Of a stretch of DNA of 64,000 nucleotides, positions 35,249 through 45,481 are shown piece after piece. The translations under genes were made by a program, and so were the position numbers. Positions within the stretch are counted from its first letter, which is position 1, and every line of letters starts with the position of its first letter. Origin of the DNA: Anabaena sp. PCC 7108 (GTDB taxonomy: Bacteria; Cyanobacteriota; Cyanobacteriia; Cyanobacteriales; Nostocaceae); assembly GCF_000332135.1 (NCBI RefSeq), contig NZ_KB235896.1:891355-955354 (forward strand). Reading direction: 5' to 3'. The notes under the pieces were generated by a model that had not been told where the DNA came from, made no database searches, and saw only the letters and a program-made list of their open reading frames with translations.

Positions 35249-35637
35249 TGGAGCTTATGGGAGTTGAACCCATGTCCAAATTGGGTATTAACCCACCGCT
35301 CATTCACAGGTTTAGCCTTTCTGACCCTCAAGGCGGGAATCGTTCATTATCCCGAACGTAGGATGCTCTGATTTAATCTTAACCTTCAAGCCAACCAGAG
35401 AACGCTTGTTGGAGCATCCGTTGGGGGTTAGGTCTTTAATCCTTAACGGAGTCAAATTAAAGACGCTCGAACCTAAAAGAGGTTTCTTAGGCAGCTACTA
35501 GAGCTTCCCGACGAGCAAATTTTACGATATTGTTCGCATTTACTTTTTTTTCGAGTCTTTGATTTCCGAGAGGAGACTCACTCTCGACCTGAATCACAGA
35601 GTAGCGTTCGCCAACCTGTCGAAACCGTTAAAGCCCC
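35249..35637 (-). ncRNA. ssrA: transfer-messenger RNA (tmRNA)
   Basis: On the minus strand the 5' end GGGGCTT (from 35637) pairs with AAGCTCC at the 3' end (35250-35256), forming the tRNA-like acceptor stem. The T-arm ATGGG TTCAACT CCCAT is present, and the discriminator A is followed by TTT, so CCA is not encoded. The tag frame reads ANNIVKFARREALVAA, then stop (TAA at 35487-35489), close to known cyanobacterial tags. It rescues stalled ribosomes with SmpB. Length about 389 nucleotides. Confidence 0.96.
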
Positions 35638-35760
35638 ATGTGCTTCACACTTTTATTATAGTACGCATTTTTGCCATTTGACAAAAAGAAAGTATAGCTA
35701 TTTTATTTTGGGAATAAATTAAAGTTAGAGATAGATAGTTTACAGGTACAGTAATACGCC

Positions 35761-36396
35761 ATGACTAGCCAAATTCTGATGCAACCGCAAGAAATTGTCC
35801 ATTTATCAGGGATTAGTTGGCATACTTATGAGAGTTTGCTAAATGAACTCAGTACCAGTCGCCGTCTTCGCTTGACGTATTATCGGGGTAATTTAGAAAT
35901 TATGGTTCCTTCACCTGAACACGAACGTTATAAAAAAATTGTTGGTCGTTTTGTCGAAACTTTAGCGGAGGAATTAGAATTGGATATTGATCCTCTAGGT
36001 TCTACTACTTTCAAACGTCCAGAAATATCTGGTGGAGAACCTGATGAATGTTTTTATATCAAAAATGTCAAGTTCATTCAAGGTAAAACTAGAATTAATT
36101 TACAACAAGATCCTCCACCTGATTTAGTTGTCGAGATTGATATTACTAGCAGTTCAAAAGATCGTTTTGCGGTTTATGCAGAAATGGGTGTGCCAGAAAT
36201 TTGGCGATATGATGGTAATGTATTTACTATTAATATTTTAGAAGATGGTAAATATATAGTTGTTGATGAAAGTTTAGCTTTTCCTAATCTGCCTTTAACA
36301 GAAATTTCCAGTTTCTTGAAAAATGCTGGCAGTAAAAAATATTTGGAATTAGTGAGAGAATTTAGAGACTGGGTGAGAACTCAAATTCAAGAATGA
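35761..36396 (+). CDS. Uma2 family protein
   Basis: A 211-residue Uma2 (DUF820) protein. Features: ISWHTYESLLNELSTSRRLRLTYYRGNLEIMVPS at the N-terminus, GGEPDECFYIKN and PPDLVVEIDITSSSKDRFAVYAEMGVPEIWRY with the conserved Asp, Glu and Lys positions. It has a restriction-endonuclease-like fold of unknown function. It is followed 53 bases later by a DUF29 gene, a common cyanobacterial neighbourhood. Confidence 0.88.
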   Translation: MTSQILMQPQEIVHLSGISWHTYESLLNELSTSRRLRLTYYRGNLEIMVPSPEHERYKKIVGRFVETLAEELELDIDPLGSTTFKRPEISGGEPDECFYIKNVKFIQGKTRINLQQDPPPDLVVEIDITSSSKDRFAVYAEMGVPEIWRYDGNVFTINILEDGKYIVVDESLAFPNLPLTEISSFLKNAGSKKYLELVREFRDWVRTQIQE

Positions 36397-36449
36397 TCAA
36401 AAATTTAAATTGGGATTGAATTTTGAAGAATAAAGCAAGAGGAATATCA

Positions 36450-36905
36450 ATGATAAATCAATCTGTAGTCAATACCCAAAATCTTTATGATCAAGACTTT
36501 TACTTATGGACACAAACAATTGTCCAGCAGTTGAAAGAAAATAATTTGCATCAAATAGATATACTTAATCTGATTGAAGAAATTGAAAGTATGGGGAGAA
36601 GTGAGAAACGCGAGTTAAAAAGTCGTTTAATCGTGCTATTGATGCACTTACTAAAATGGCAATATCAACCCGAAAAACGCAGCGAAAGTTGGCGGAGTAC
36701 CATTACAGAACAACGTATTTGTATTGAAGCATTATTGGAAGATAGTCCTAGTTTGCAACCTTTATTTACGGAAATATTTGCAGATTGTTATGAGAAAGCT
36801 CGTTTCAAAGCATCGGAAGAAACAGGGATTAAGTTAAATTTCTTTCCTAAAGAATCTCCTTTTACTTTAGAAGATACTCTGAATAATTATTTTTTAAATA
36901 ATTGA
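36450..36905 (+). CDS. DUF29 protein
   Basis: A 151-residue DUF29 protein: LYDQDFYLWTQTIVQQLKENN, NLIEEIESMGRSEKRELKSRL and LLMHLLKWQYQPEKRSESWRSTI are the family blocks. ATG 36450 has AGAGGA about seven bases upstream; a TTG at 36423 lacks one. DUF29 is numerous in cyanobacterial genomes and its function is unknown. Expected cytosolic, all helical. Confidence 0.88.
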   Translation: MINQSVVNTQNLYDQDFYLWTQTIVQQLKENNLHQIDILNLIEEIESMGRSEKRELKSRLIVLLMHLLKWQYQPEKRSESWRSTITEQRICIEALLEDSPSLQPLFTEIFADCYEKARFKASEETGIKLNFFPKESPFTLEDTLNNYFLNN

Positions 36906-37100
36906 ATTGGATAAAAATAAAAATTTATTTTGAGTATGAATTATTTTGCAATATTATAAAGAAATGTTTTATTTTATGGTGAAATTGTCCCAGATAATGA
37001 TACTAATCAGGTTCATGAACCTGCATAGCATATTCTATATACACTAGTTCAAGTTCTGTAACCTATTTTTATAATTCTCAGACTCTTAAGTATTTAATTC

Positions 37101-40100
37101 ATGAAATTAGCCGACATTCTCAAAGATTCAAATTACAAACTTTCTCAATTTACTACTGAAGAAATTGCCCAGCTAGAACAGTCAATTATCCTCAAGTCTA
37201 CTAAAAGCGGTGAAGCACCCTACACGGTTTGTTTAGTTCGCAAAAAAGAAATTAAACTCACACCAGAAGAAGCAATTCGACAACTATATCTGCGGGTGTT
37301 AACGGAACGGCTTTACTATCCCCTTAATCGGATTCAAGTAGAATATGGGGTAAATTTTGGGCGCGAGGTGAAACGGGCTGATATTGTGGTTATGGACAAA
37401 GATCGGTTAAATACAGTCTATATGTTGGTGGAGGTGAAAAAGCCAAAACTCAAGGACGGTAAAGAACAATTACGATCTTATTGTCACGCTACAGGTGCGC
37501 CTATTGCTATTTGGACAAATGGCGATCAAATTTCCTATTATCAGCGTAAAGATCCTAACTATTTTGAAGAAATTTCTGGTTTACCTAATGCTAGTCAAAC
37601 TCTAGCTGATATTCTGCAAATTAAGTTCACGCTAGAAGATTTAATTGCTAATGACAAATTATTAAAACAGAATAAATCTCTCAAAACCATAGTCGAAGAA
37701 ATGGAAGATGAAGTATTAGCAAATGCTGGAGTAGATGTTTTTGAGGAACTGTTTAAACTAATTTTTACTAAACTTTATGATGAGTGGTATTCTGGTCAAG
37801 GAAACCGCCGTAAAACTCGTTTACTGGAGTTTCGCAATACAGGACAAACAGAAGCCGCACTGAAAACTAAAATTCAAGATTTGTTTGATAGGTCTAAGAA
37901 AAAATGGGAAGGTGTATTTAGTGAAGATGCGAAAATAAGCCTTTCTCCTTCTCATTTATCGGTATGTATATCTTCTTTAGAAGATGTGAAGTTGTTTAAC
38001 TCTAATTTGGACGTTGTTGATGAGGCTTTTGAATATTTAATTAATAAAAGTAGTAAGGGAGAAAAAGGACAATTTTTCACGCCTCGTTATGTGATTGATA
38101 TGTGTGTGAAGATGCTTAATCCTCAATACGATGAATACATGATTGATACGGCTGCTGGTTCGTCCGGGTTTCCAGTGCATACTATTTTTCATGTGTGGCG
38201 GCAAATTTTGGAGGATGAAGGTTTATCAGCAAGTCATTTATTTTCACTGGAAGAGAAGCCACCACGATGTAGAGAATATGTGCAAGAACAAGTATTTGCA
38301 ATTGACTTTGATGAAAAAGCGGTAAGGGTAGCGCGAACGTTAAATTTGATTGCTGGAGATGGTGAAACAAATGTTTTGCATTTGAACACTCTGGATTATG
38401 AAATGTGGGATGAAGTAACAGGACAAGAGGAGTGGGATGATATTTATAATGCTGGATTCAAACGTTTAAAACGACAACGACCAAAAGGTAGTAAGGACTA
38501 TCGAGAATTTCAGTTTGATGTGTTGATGGCAAATCCTCCTTTTGCTGGAGATATTAAAGAAACGCGCATTATTAACCATTATGATTTAGCTAAAAAGGCT
38601 AATGGTAAATGGGAAACTAAAGTCGGACGCGATATTTTATTTATTGAACGCAATCTGGATTTTTTAAAGCCAGGGGGAAGAATGGCAATTGTTTTACCTC
38701 AAGGACGTTTTAATAATTCTTCTGATAAAAATATTCGTGATTTTATTGCGGAACGTTGCCGAATTTTGGCGGTAGTTGGGTTACATGGAAATACTTTTAA
38801 ACCCCATACAGGTACTAAAACTTCGGTGTTGTTGGTGCAAAAATGGAATGATGATCCAAAAGTAGGCGCGTTATGTCCCCGCACGGATGATTACAATATC
38901 TTTTTTGCGACGATGGGAAAGAACGAAAAGACAGGAAAGAATAACTCAGGGGATAAAATTTATGTAATAAAGTCTGATGGTTCTAGAGAGTTCCTGTTAG
39001 ATAGTCACGGTCATTTGATTGTTGATCATGATTTATATAATCACGAAGGTTTGACGCAAGATGGTATTGCTGAGGCGTTTATTGAGTTTGCAAAAAAGGA
39101 GAACTTCAGTTTTTTTAAATTAAGCCCATCTGTTGCACCGTTTGATGCTGTGAAGTATGAAAGGTTGATGGATGGGCTAGAGGCAGTTGAATTAAATTTG
39201 ATCGAAGTAGTTAAACATAATATTACTTTTAGATTTGATAGTGAATTCTTTGAAACAAAGTATATTGAAGCTGAAAAAGCTATTAAATCTAAAAATATAG
39301 CCTTGCTAGATTCTATTGCAAGTTGGATTACTCAGGGACCAAATCCGAATTTTTTGGATGATAAAAATGGTGTTCATTGCCTCAATGGAAGGAATATTGC
39401 TGGAGGAACTGTTGCTTATGAAGGTTCTGATTATATATCGGAGTCTGAATATCAAAATCTTGAGAGATTTCAAATAAATAAGAATGATATTCTGATTACA
39501 CTTAAAGGTTATGGTTCTATTGGAAAAATAGGCTTTGTTAGTACAGCTAAAAAATCTATTTTTAGCCGAGATATTGGCATTATTAGATTAAAAAATAACA
39601 TAATTAATCCAGCCTATTTATTTGTTTTCCTACTTAGCAAGTATGGCAATTTAACTATAGATAGAGGTAGTACGGGAGGAACAGGGCAGCGAACTTTAAC
39701 AACAACTTATCTAAAAAATATGTATATCCCTCGATTTAAATTCGAGGATTTTATTGGTGAATTTATTTATAAATCAGAAGAAATTCTTCAGGAATCAAAT
39801 CTAATTTATAAACAAGCTGAAGATTTACTGTTGTCAGAACTCAATTTGAAAGACTGGCAACCTAGTAAAGAAACCATTGCTATCAAGAGTTATAAAGAGT
39901 ATTTTCTGTCTTCTGGTCGCCTTGATGCTGAGTATTACCAACCAAAATATGATGAATTAATTCAGAAAATAAAGTCTTATTCTCAATATACCAAAAGTAT
40001 TAATGATATTCAAAACTTTAATACAAGAGGATTACAGCCTATATATTCAGAGAATGGGACTTTGAATGTAATCAATAGTAGGCATATTTTAGAACAACAT

Positions 40101-40619
40101 TTAGATTATGAAAACCTTGAAAAAACTAATGTTGAAAACTGGAATATTCAAGAGAAAGCTAGAGTTTATAAAAATGATATATTAATATATACAACGGGAG
40201 CAAATATTGGTAGGACTAATGTATATTTGAGTGAAGAAAAAGCTATAGCAAGTAATCATGTCAATATTTTAAGACTAAAAGAGGAAAATCAAATATATGT
40301 AGGTTTTGTTATAAATTCAATTATTGGAAGACTTCAAACTGAAAAACTAAGTGCAGGAAGCGCCCAAGCAGAACTCTATCCAAAAGACATTGACAACTTT
40401 GTTATTCCTTTTATTTTAGGAGATAAGCAGAAACAAATTATAGATAAATACGTTATGTCTCTTGAACAAAAACTAAAATCCAAACAACTCCTAGAAATTG
40501 CTAAAATAGGAGTAGAAAAAGCAATTGAAACTGATGAAGCAACAGCTAAAGATTGGATAAATCAACAATTAGAAAATTTAGGAATTGATATCAACAATGG
40601 AGGAGACAATAAAAATTAA
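37101..40619 (+). CDS. single-chain restriction-methylation-specificity enzyme
   Basis: A 1172-residue fusion. Residues 1-180: HSDR_N-like nuclease domain with D94 and E111-V-K113. About 200-300: helical. About 310-640: N6-adenine methyltransferase of HsdM type, with QFFTPRYV (324-331), AdoMet motif DTAAGSSGF (349-357) and NPPF (478-481). About 690-1150: two HsdS-like target-recognition domains, QINKNDILITLKGYGSIGKI and YKNDILIYTTGANIGRT being the repeated cores. There is no helicase. It resembles type IIG/type I-derived single-chain enzymes, which cleave near an asymmetric or bipartite site. Recognition sequence unknown. Two toxin-antitoxin pairs follow directly. Confidence 0.85.
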   Translation: MKLADILKDSNYKLSQFTTEEIAQLEQSIILKSTKSGEAPYTVCLVRKKEIKLTPEEAIRQLYLRVLTERLYYPLNRIQVEYGVNFGREVKRADIVVMDKDRLNTVYMLVEVKKPKLKDGKEQLRSYCHATGAPIAIWTNGDQISYYQRKDPNYFEEISGLPNASQTLADILQIKFTLEDLIANDKLLKQNKSLKTIVEEMEDEVLANAGVDVFEELFKLIFTKLYDEWYSGQGNRRKTRLLEFRNTGQTEAALKTKIQDLFDRSKKKWEGVFSEDAKISLSPSHLSVCISSLEDVKLFNSNLDVVDEAFEYLINKSSKGEKGQFFTPRYVIDMCVKMLNPQYDEYMIDTAAGSSGFPVHTIFHVWRQILEDEGLSASHLFSLEEKPPRCREYVQEQVFAIDFDEKAVRVARTLNLIAGDGETNVLHLNTLDYEMWDEVTGQEEWDDIYNAGFKRLKRQRPKGSKDYREFQFDVLMANPPFAGDIKETRIINHYDLAKKANGKWETKVGRDILFIERNLDFLKPGGRMAIVLPQGRFNNSSDKNIRDFIAERCRILAVVGLHGNTFKPHTGTKTSVLLVQKWNDDPKVGALCPRTDDYNIFFATMGKNEKTGKNNSGDKIYVIKSDGSREFLLDSHGHLIVDHDLYNHEGLTQDGIAEAFIEFAKKENFSFFKLSPSVAPFDAVKYERLMDGLEAVELNLIEVVKHNITFRFDSEFFETKYIEAEKAIKSKNIALLDSIASWITQGPNPNFLDDKNGVHCLNGRNIAGGTVAYEGSDYISESEYQNLERFQINKNDILITLKGYGSIGKIGFVSTAKKSIFSRDIGIIRLKNNIINPAYLFVFLLSKYGNLTIDRGSTGGTGQRTLTTTYLKNMYIPRFKFEDFIGEFIYKSEEILQESNLIYKQAEDLLLSELNLKDWQPSKETIAIKSYKEYFLSSGRLDAEYYQPKYDELIQKIKSYSQYTKSINDIQNFNTRGLQPIYSENGTLNVINSRHILEQHLDYENLEKTNVENWNIQEKARVYKNDILIYTTGANIGRTNVYLSEEKAIASNHVNILRLKEENQIYVGFVINSIIGRLQTEKLSAGSAQAELYPKDIDNFVIPFILGDKQKQIIDKYVMSLEQKLKSKQLLEIAKIGVEKAIETDEATAKDWINQQLENLGIDINNGGDNKN

Positions 40620-40670
40620 TGCTGATGTCATTTATAATAGAATAATAGCCTAAGTAGTAGAGGTAAAACT

Positions 40671-40898
40671 ATGACTATTGAACAAGCAGTTTTAGAAAAC
40701 CTGCGAGAGTTACCAACCGATAAACAACAGGAAGTTTTAGATTTTATTAAATTTCTCAAACATAAATTACCACCAAACAAACCACGTCCTAGTTTTTACG
40801 GCTTATGGAGTGACTTGGATATAAATATTACAGAACAAGATATTACAGAAATTCGCCAAGAAATGTGGGCTAATTTTCCCAGGGATATTGAATTATGA
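40671..40898 (+). CDS. antitoxin (DUF2281/VapB-like)
   Basis: A 75-residue protein: TIEQAVLENLRELPTDKQQEVLDFIKFLKHKL is the typical DUF2281-like antitoxin helix. The C-terminus (FYGLWSDLDINITEQDITEIRQEMW) is the part that embraces the toxin. Its stop overlaps the start of the PIN gene by four bases, as in type II toxin-antitoxin operons. It lies 51 bases after the large R-M gene. Confidence 0.8.
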   Translation: MTIEQAVLENLRELPTDKQQEVLDFIKFLKHKLPPNKPRPSFYGLWSDLDINITEQDITEIRQEMWANFPRDIEL

Positions 40899-41284
40899 GA
40901 GCTATTGTATTAGATACTCATGCTATTATTTGGTATTTTCTAAAATCTCCAAAACTATCAAATGCAGCATTAACAGCAATTGATCAAGCAGATTCAATTT
41001 ATATACCTTCTATTTCGATTATTGAAATTATTTACTTACAAGAAAAAGGCAAAATACCAGAAACAGCATTACAAAGATTAATTGAAATTTTAGGAAATAG
41101 TAATACTGGATGGTCTGTAATCGCCCTAAATTTAGAAGTTGCTCAAACGATTACACAAATACCCAGGAATATTGTTCCAGAAATGGCAGATCGGATTATT
41201 ACCGCTACGGCGTTTTATTTGAATTTACCTTTGGTAACTTGTGATTCCAAAATTAACTTGTTTAATATCCAAATAATTTGGTAA
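40895..41284 (+). CDS. PIN-domain toxin (VapC-like)
   Basis: A 129-residue PIN ribonuclease: LDTHAIIWYFLKSP has the first acidic residue, SISIIEIIYLQEKG the Glu, and PEMADRIITATAFYLNLPLVTCDSKI the Asp pair. VapC toxins cleave RNA, often tRNA. It overlaps its antitoxin by four bases (ATGA). The length is normal and the catalytic acids seem intact. Confidence 0.88.
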   Translation: MRAIVLDTHAIIWYFLKSPKLSNAALTAIDQADSIYIPSISIIEIIYLQEKGKIPETALQRLIEILGNSNTGWSVIALNLEVAQTITQIPRNIVPEMADRIITATAFYLNLPLVTCDSKINLFNIQIIW

Positions 41285-41333
41285 TTAATTCAGTTAATAA
41301 CAAATACTTTATTATTATTGAGGAGGTTTGAAA

Positions 41334-41591
41334 ATGACATTACAAGAAATAATTAAATCTCTTGATGATTTATCTGTAGAAGATAAAACTTCTCTGCTTA
41401 ATGTACTTGAGTCTCAATTGTCACAAATAAAGGAACAAGTTGAGGAAAAACCATTACAAAATAAAGGAGATAGCTTTTGGCAAGGAGTTTTAAGGTTTCG
41501 AGAAACAATTGAAAGAGAAGGAATTGAATTTACAGATGAAGATTTTGCAAATCTTAGAGATCGTAGTCCAGGACGCGAAATTGATTTATGA
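41334..41591 (+). CDS. antitoxin-like protein of second PIN pair
   Basis: An 85-residue acidic protein from ATG 41334 with AGGAGG seven bases upstream (a TTG six bases earlier is not used). It has a helical N-terminus (MTLQEIIKSLDDLSVEDKTS) and FWQGVLRFRETIEREGIEFT at the centre, like small antitoxins of PIN toxins in cyanobacteria. It overlaps the next gene by four bases. Confidence 0.76.
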   Translation: MTLQEIIKSLDDLSVEDKTSLLNVLESQLSQIKEQVEEKPLQNKGDSFWQGVLRFRETIEREGIEFTDEDFANLRDRSPGREIDL

Positions 41592-42004
41592 CAGTTCGCT
41601 TTTTACTAGACTCTAATATTATTTCAGAACCGAGTCGGCCAATTCCCAATATTCAAGTTTTAGATCAATTAAATCGCTATCGTTCAGAGGTAGCAATAGC
41701 GAGTGTTGTTGTTCATGAAATCCTGTATGGCTGTTGGCGTTTACCACCATCTAAACGCAAGGATTCTTTATGGAAATACATTCAAGACTCTGTGTTAAAT
41801 TTGCCAGTGTTTGATTATAATCTCAACGCTGCAAAATGGCACGCACAGGAAAGAGCTAGATTATCAAAAATTGGTAAAACACCTGCTTTTATTGATGGAC
41901 AAATTGCCAGTATTGCATTTTGCAATGATTTGATTTTAGTAACAAATAATGTGGCAGATTTTCAGGATTTTCAGGATTTGGTGATTGAGAATTGGTTTAT
42001 TTAG
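41588..42004 (+). CDS. PIN-domain toxin (VapC-like), second pair
   Basis: A 138-residue PIN ribonuclease: FLLDSNIISEPSRPIPN with the first Asp, VVVHEILYGCWRLPPSKR with the Glu, and PAFIDGQIASIAFCNDLILVTNNVADF with the later Asp residues. It overlaps its partner by four bases. It differs clearly from the first toxin, so the two modules are independent rather than duplicates. Confidence 0.88.
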   Translation: MTVRFLLDSNIISEPSRPIPNIQVLDQLNRYRSEVAIASVVVHEILYGCWRLPPSKRKDSLWKYIQDSVLNLPVFDYNLNAAKWHAQERARLSKIGKTPAFIDGQIASIAFCNDLILVTNNVADFQDFQDLVIENWFI

Positions 42005-42195
42005 GTTGCTTATGTTCAGGTAATTTATAACAAAATTAAATAATATTGGAACTGCAAATTACTGGTTATAGTATAGATTAAATATAAAAGTTTCAAGTAA
42101 TTGTTTACGTATAATTTTTAGATTAATAAACCAGTAATGGATGATTGGCTATGGTTCATTTAACAATTACCCATTACCAATCACCAATCACCAAA

Positions 42196-43143
42196 TTAAG
42201 TTAAAGCCTCTGCACCACCCACAACTTCTAGGAGTTCTTGGGTAATTGCAGCTTGACGGGCTTTGTTGTAAACCAATGAAAGGCTCTTAATCAATTCACC
42301 GGCGTTTTCACTGGCGTTACTCATGGCTGTCATTCGTGCTGCTAATTCACTAGCTGCTGACTCTTGGAGCGATCGCAATAACTGATTACTCAGATACAAT
42401 GGCAACAGAGAATCAAGAATTTGTACAGGGTCTTGCTCGAAAATCATATCACGAGGCAAGGCGCGGACTTGGCTGACCACTTTCTCCCGTTCTACTTGGA
42501 ATTGACCACCACGGCTAGTTAAGCGGAAGATTTCGTCATCCGCTGCTTCTAAACCTTGGGTATCAAGAGGAAGCAGAGTTTGGACTACGGGACGAGAGCT
42601 AACCAAGGAAACGAATTTGGTATAAACTAGCTCAATCCTGTCTACTTTTTCCGAGAGAAACAAGGAAAGTAGTTCATCAGCAATATTAGTAGCTTCTGCG
42701 GCGGTGGGAATTTGTTCTAAACCGCTGTAGTTGGCATCAATAGGCTGATTGCGACGTTGAAAGTACTGAGTAGCTTTACGTCCGACAGTTACAAATGTGT
42801 AGTCTATACCTTCTGCCTTCAGTTCCTTAGCGCGGTTTTCTGCACGGCGAATGACGTTACCATTGTAACCACCGCACAGACCCCGGTCGCCGGAAATGAC
42901 CAACAAACCTACTGATTTAACTTCGCGTTTTTTCAGTAGTGGTAAGTCTACGTCTTCAAACCGCAGACGGGTTTGTAAACCATACAATACTTGTGCCAAG
43001 CGGTCTGCAAAAGGACGGGTGGCGATTACCTGTTCTTGGGCGCGACGTACCCGTGCCGCAGCCACTAGCCGCATGGCTTCTGTGATTTTTTTGGTGTTTT
43101 TGACCGACTGAATGCGATCGCGTATTGCTTTAAGATTGGCCAT
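42196..43143 (-). CDS. atpG: ATP synthase gamma subunit
   Basis: A 315-residue gamma subunit (also called atpC in cyanobacteria): N-terminal [36 protein letters not shown], then [13 protein letters not shown], and the C-terminal [18 protein letters not shown]. The length includes the extra segment found in cyanobacterial gamma subunits. It forms the central rotating shaft of F1. It is the last gene of the atp operon here. The spacer to atpA holds two heptamer arrays. Confidence 0.97.
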   Translation of the reverse strand: MANLKAIRDRIQSVKNTKKITEAMRLVAAARVRRAQEQVIATRPFADRLAQVLYGLQTRLRFEDVDLPLLKKREVKSVGLLVISGDRGLCGGYNGNVIRRAENRAKELKAEGIDYTFVTVGRKATQYFQRRNQPIDANYSGLEQIPTAAEATNIADELLSLFLSEKVDRIELVYTKFVSLVSSRPVVQTLLPLDTQGLEAADDEIFRLTSRGGQFQVEREKVVSQVRALPRDMIFEQDPVQILDSLLPLYLSNQLLRSLQESAASELAARMTAMSNASENAGELIKSLSLVYNKARQAAITQELLEVVGGAEALT

Positions 43144-43148
43144 AATCC

Positions 43149-43181
43149 GATTTTAGATTTTAGATTTTAGATTTTAGATTT
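43149..43181. repeat. heptamer repeat, 4 x GATTTTA
   Basis: Four exact GATTTTA units plus GATTT, directly upstream of the gamma-subunit start. STRR type. Confidence 0.85.
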
Positions 43182-43274
43182 GGAATTTCGGATTTTAGAT
43201 TAGACTCATCTGCAAATAAGCATTACAGTATCTACTGCCAGGGCTAATGTCTAATTGTTGGATCAGTCTATTTC

Positions 43275-43302
43275 ATCCAAAATCCAAAATCCAAAATCCA
43301 AA
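43275..43302. repeat. heptamer repeat, 4 x ATCCAAA
   Basis: Four exact ATCCAAA units ending five bases from the atpA stop. STRR type. Confidence 0.85.
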
Positions 43303-43306
43303 ATTG

Positions 43307-44827
43307 TTACGCTGCTGCTTGGAAGGTCTTTTTGAACTCGGTTAATGCGGCTTTCAAAGCTGCTTCTTCTGGTTCACCGAGGACTTTTGCTCCTTGTACT
43401 GCTTGGTAATAAGCAGTATTAACATTTTTCAAGTAATCACGTAAACCTTTAGCGAATACGGTTACTTTATTTACGGCAATGTCATCCAAATAACCGTTAA
43501 TACCAGCGTAAAGAACTGCTACTTGTTCAGCTACTGACAGTGGGTCGTTTTGGGGCTGTTTGAGGAGTTCCCGTAAGCGGACACCACGTGCTAACTGGTC
43601 TTGGGTGGCTTTATCTAAATCAGAAGCAAATTGTGCGAAAGCTTGTAAGTCGTCAAACTGTGCCAATTCCAACTTAATCTTACCGGCAACTTTCTTCATT
43701 GCCTTGGTTTGTGCCGCAGAACCTACGCGGGATACTGAGATACCGGGGTTTACAGCGGGACGGATACCAGAGTTGAACAAGTCAGAAGACAAGAAAATCT
43801 GACCGTCGGTAATGGAAATTACGTTAGTTGGGATGTAGGCGGATACGTCACCGGCTTGGGTTTCGATAATTGGTAGGGCGGTCATGCTGCCTTTACCCAG
43901 TTCATCGCTCAATTTAGCGGCACGTTCTAATAAACGGGAGTGGATGTAGAATACGTCTCCGGGATATGCTTCCCGTCCGGGTGGACGACGGAGTAGCAAG
44001 GACATTTGGCGATAAGCCTGAGCTTGCTTAGAAAGGTCATCGTAAATTACTAAGGTCGCCTTGCCTTTGTACATGAAGTACTCAGCAATTGTTGCGCCTG
44101 TGTAGGGAGCTAGGTATTGTAAGGTAGCTGGGTCACTGGCGTTAGCGGCTACAACTACGGTGTAGTCCATTGCGCCTTTTTGTTGTAAGGTTTGAACTAC
44201 GTTGGCAACGGTGGAAGCCTTTTGACCGATGGCAACGTAAACACAAACTACATCTTCACCTTTTTGGTTGATGATGGTGTCAATTGCGATCGCAGTTTTG
44301 CCTGTTTGACGGTCACCAATAATCAATTCCCGTTGACCACGACCGATGGGAATCATCGAGTCAATAGCGGTGATCCCGGTTTGCATTGGTTCGTGTACAG
44401 ACTTACGGGCAATAATCCCAGGTGCTGGGGATTCAATCAAGCGGGTTTCTGTAGTTTTCAGATCGCCTTTACCATCAATGGGGCGACCCAAAGCATCGAC
44501 AACGCGACCAACTAAGGCTTCACCTACAGGTACTTGAGCAATTCTACCAGTAGCAATTACGGAGCTACCTTCTTGAATTTCCCGGCCTTCACCCATTAAC
44601 ACCGCGCCCACGTTATCTTCTTCTAAGTTTTGGGCGATGCCGATTGTGCCATCTTCAAATTCTAGGAGTTCCCCAGCCATAGCTTTTTCTAAGCCATAGA
44701 TGCGGGCAATACCGTCACCAACTTGTAAGACTGTACCAACGTTAGCAACTTTAACCTCTTGGTCATATTGCTCGATTTGTTGTTGGATAATGTTGCTGAT
44801 TTCGTCTGGTCTGATGGAAATACTCAT
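43307..44827 (-). CDS. atpA: ATP synthase alpha subunit
   Basis: A 506-residue alpha subunit from ATG 44827 ([20 protein letters not shown]); a 17-residue upstream extension (start at 44878) is not conserved and I reject it. Motifs: P-loop [23 protein letters not shown] and [14 protein letters not shown] (the alpha-family signature). It provides the non-catalytic nucleotide sites of F1 and partners beta, whose gene is elsewhere. Confidence 0.98.
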   Translation of the reverse strand: MSISIRPDEISNIIQQQIEQYDQEVKVANVGTVLQVGDGIARIYGLEKAMAGELLEFEDGTIGIAQNLEEDNVGAVLMGEGREIQEGSSVIATGRIAQVPVGEALVGRVVDALGRPIDGKGDLKTTETRLIESPAPGIIARKSVHEPMQTGITAIDSMIPIGRGQRELIIGDRQTGKTAIAIDTIINQKGEDVVCVYVAIGQKASTVANVVQTLQQKGAMDYTVVVAANASDPATLQYLAPYTGATIAEYFMYKGKATLVIYDDLSKQAQAYRQMSLLLRRPPGREAYPGDVFYIHSRLLERAAKLSDELGKGSMTALPIIETQAGDVSAYIPTNVISITDGQIFLSSDLFNSGIRPAVNPGISVSRVGSAAQTKAMKKVAGKIKLELAQFDDLQAFAQFASDLDKATQDQLARGVRLRELLKQPQNDPLSVAEQVAVLYAGINGYLDDIAVNKVTVFAKGLRDYLKNVNTAYYQAVQGAKVLGEPEEAALKAALTEFKKTFQAAA

Positions 44828-44871
44828 TTGTCGTGCTATTAGTTTTCTTTCGAGACGGAAGAAGTCAAGAC

Positions 44872-44916
44872 AATTCAAAATTAAAAATAGTTTTTTCTAA
44901 TTTTTAATTTTGAATT
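44872..44916. repeat. hairpin with 17-base perfect arms, atpH-atpA spacer
   Basis: AATTCAAAATTAAAAAT (44872-44888) and its exact complement (44900-44916) around an 11-base loop. It lies in the 99-base spacer of a cotranscribed operon, 10 bases after the atpH stop. A/T-only stem. It could be an RNA processing or attenuation element, or a repeat. Confidence 0.7.
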
Positions 44917-44926
44917 ATTAATTATT

Positions 44927-45481
44927 TCAGCTACTGCTTAAGCGCAAGGAAAGACGACGTAGTTGACCGCGCAAACTAGCATCAATTACTTGTGAGCCGA
45001 CTTTGATAATCACACCGCCAATCAACTCGCTATCTATCTTGGTTTGTATTTCTACCTGGCGAGCCTTGGTGATGGCAATTACTTTTTCTGTAATTGCTTG
45101 CTGTTGAGCTTCTGTCAAAGCAACCGCAGAAGTAACTTCGGCTAATACGGTTTGATTGAGCTGCCGCAACAGTACCAAGTACTGTTGTAAAATCGGTTCC
45201 AGAAAAGAAATGCGTCGTCTGTCAACTAGCAGCAACAAAAAGTTACGCAGGTAAGGACTAACGCCCTCACCAAGCACTTGTCTGAGCAGACTCTTCTTGT
45301 TTTCAGCCTGAATAAAGGGGTTGCTCAAATATGTCTCCAACTCCTTGTTGGCTGTAAAGAAGCCGAGGAAAGTACGCGCGTCTGTGCCGAAATCTTCTGT
45401 TAAGTTTTTCGATTGCGCCAGGGACAACAGCGCCTGTGCATAAGGCTGGGCTATTTCGGCTGCTGCTGCATTACTTTTCAT
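44927..45481 (-). CDS. atpH: ATP synthase delta subunit
   Basis: A 184-residue delta (OSCP) subunit: [15 protein letters not shown] at the N-terminus, [18 protein letters not shown] in the middle and [27 protein letters not shown] at the end, which is the family signature. It joins the top of F1 to the peripheral stalk. It overlaps atpF by four bases (ATGA), so translation is coupled. Confidence 0.97.
   Translation of the reverse strand: MKSNAAAAEIAQPYAQALLSLAQSKNLTEDFGTDARTFLGFFTANKELETYLSNPFIQAENKKSLLRQVLGEGVSPYLRNFLLLLVDRRRISFLEPILQQYLVLLRQLNQTVLAEVTSAVALTEAQQQAITEKVIAITKARQVEIQTKIDSELIGGVIIKVGSQVIDASLRGQLRRLSLRLSSS

Noticed and set aside
44828-44878. 17-residue N-terminal extension of atpA
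   Set aside because: The conserved alpha-subunit start [10 protein letters not shown] is at 44827.
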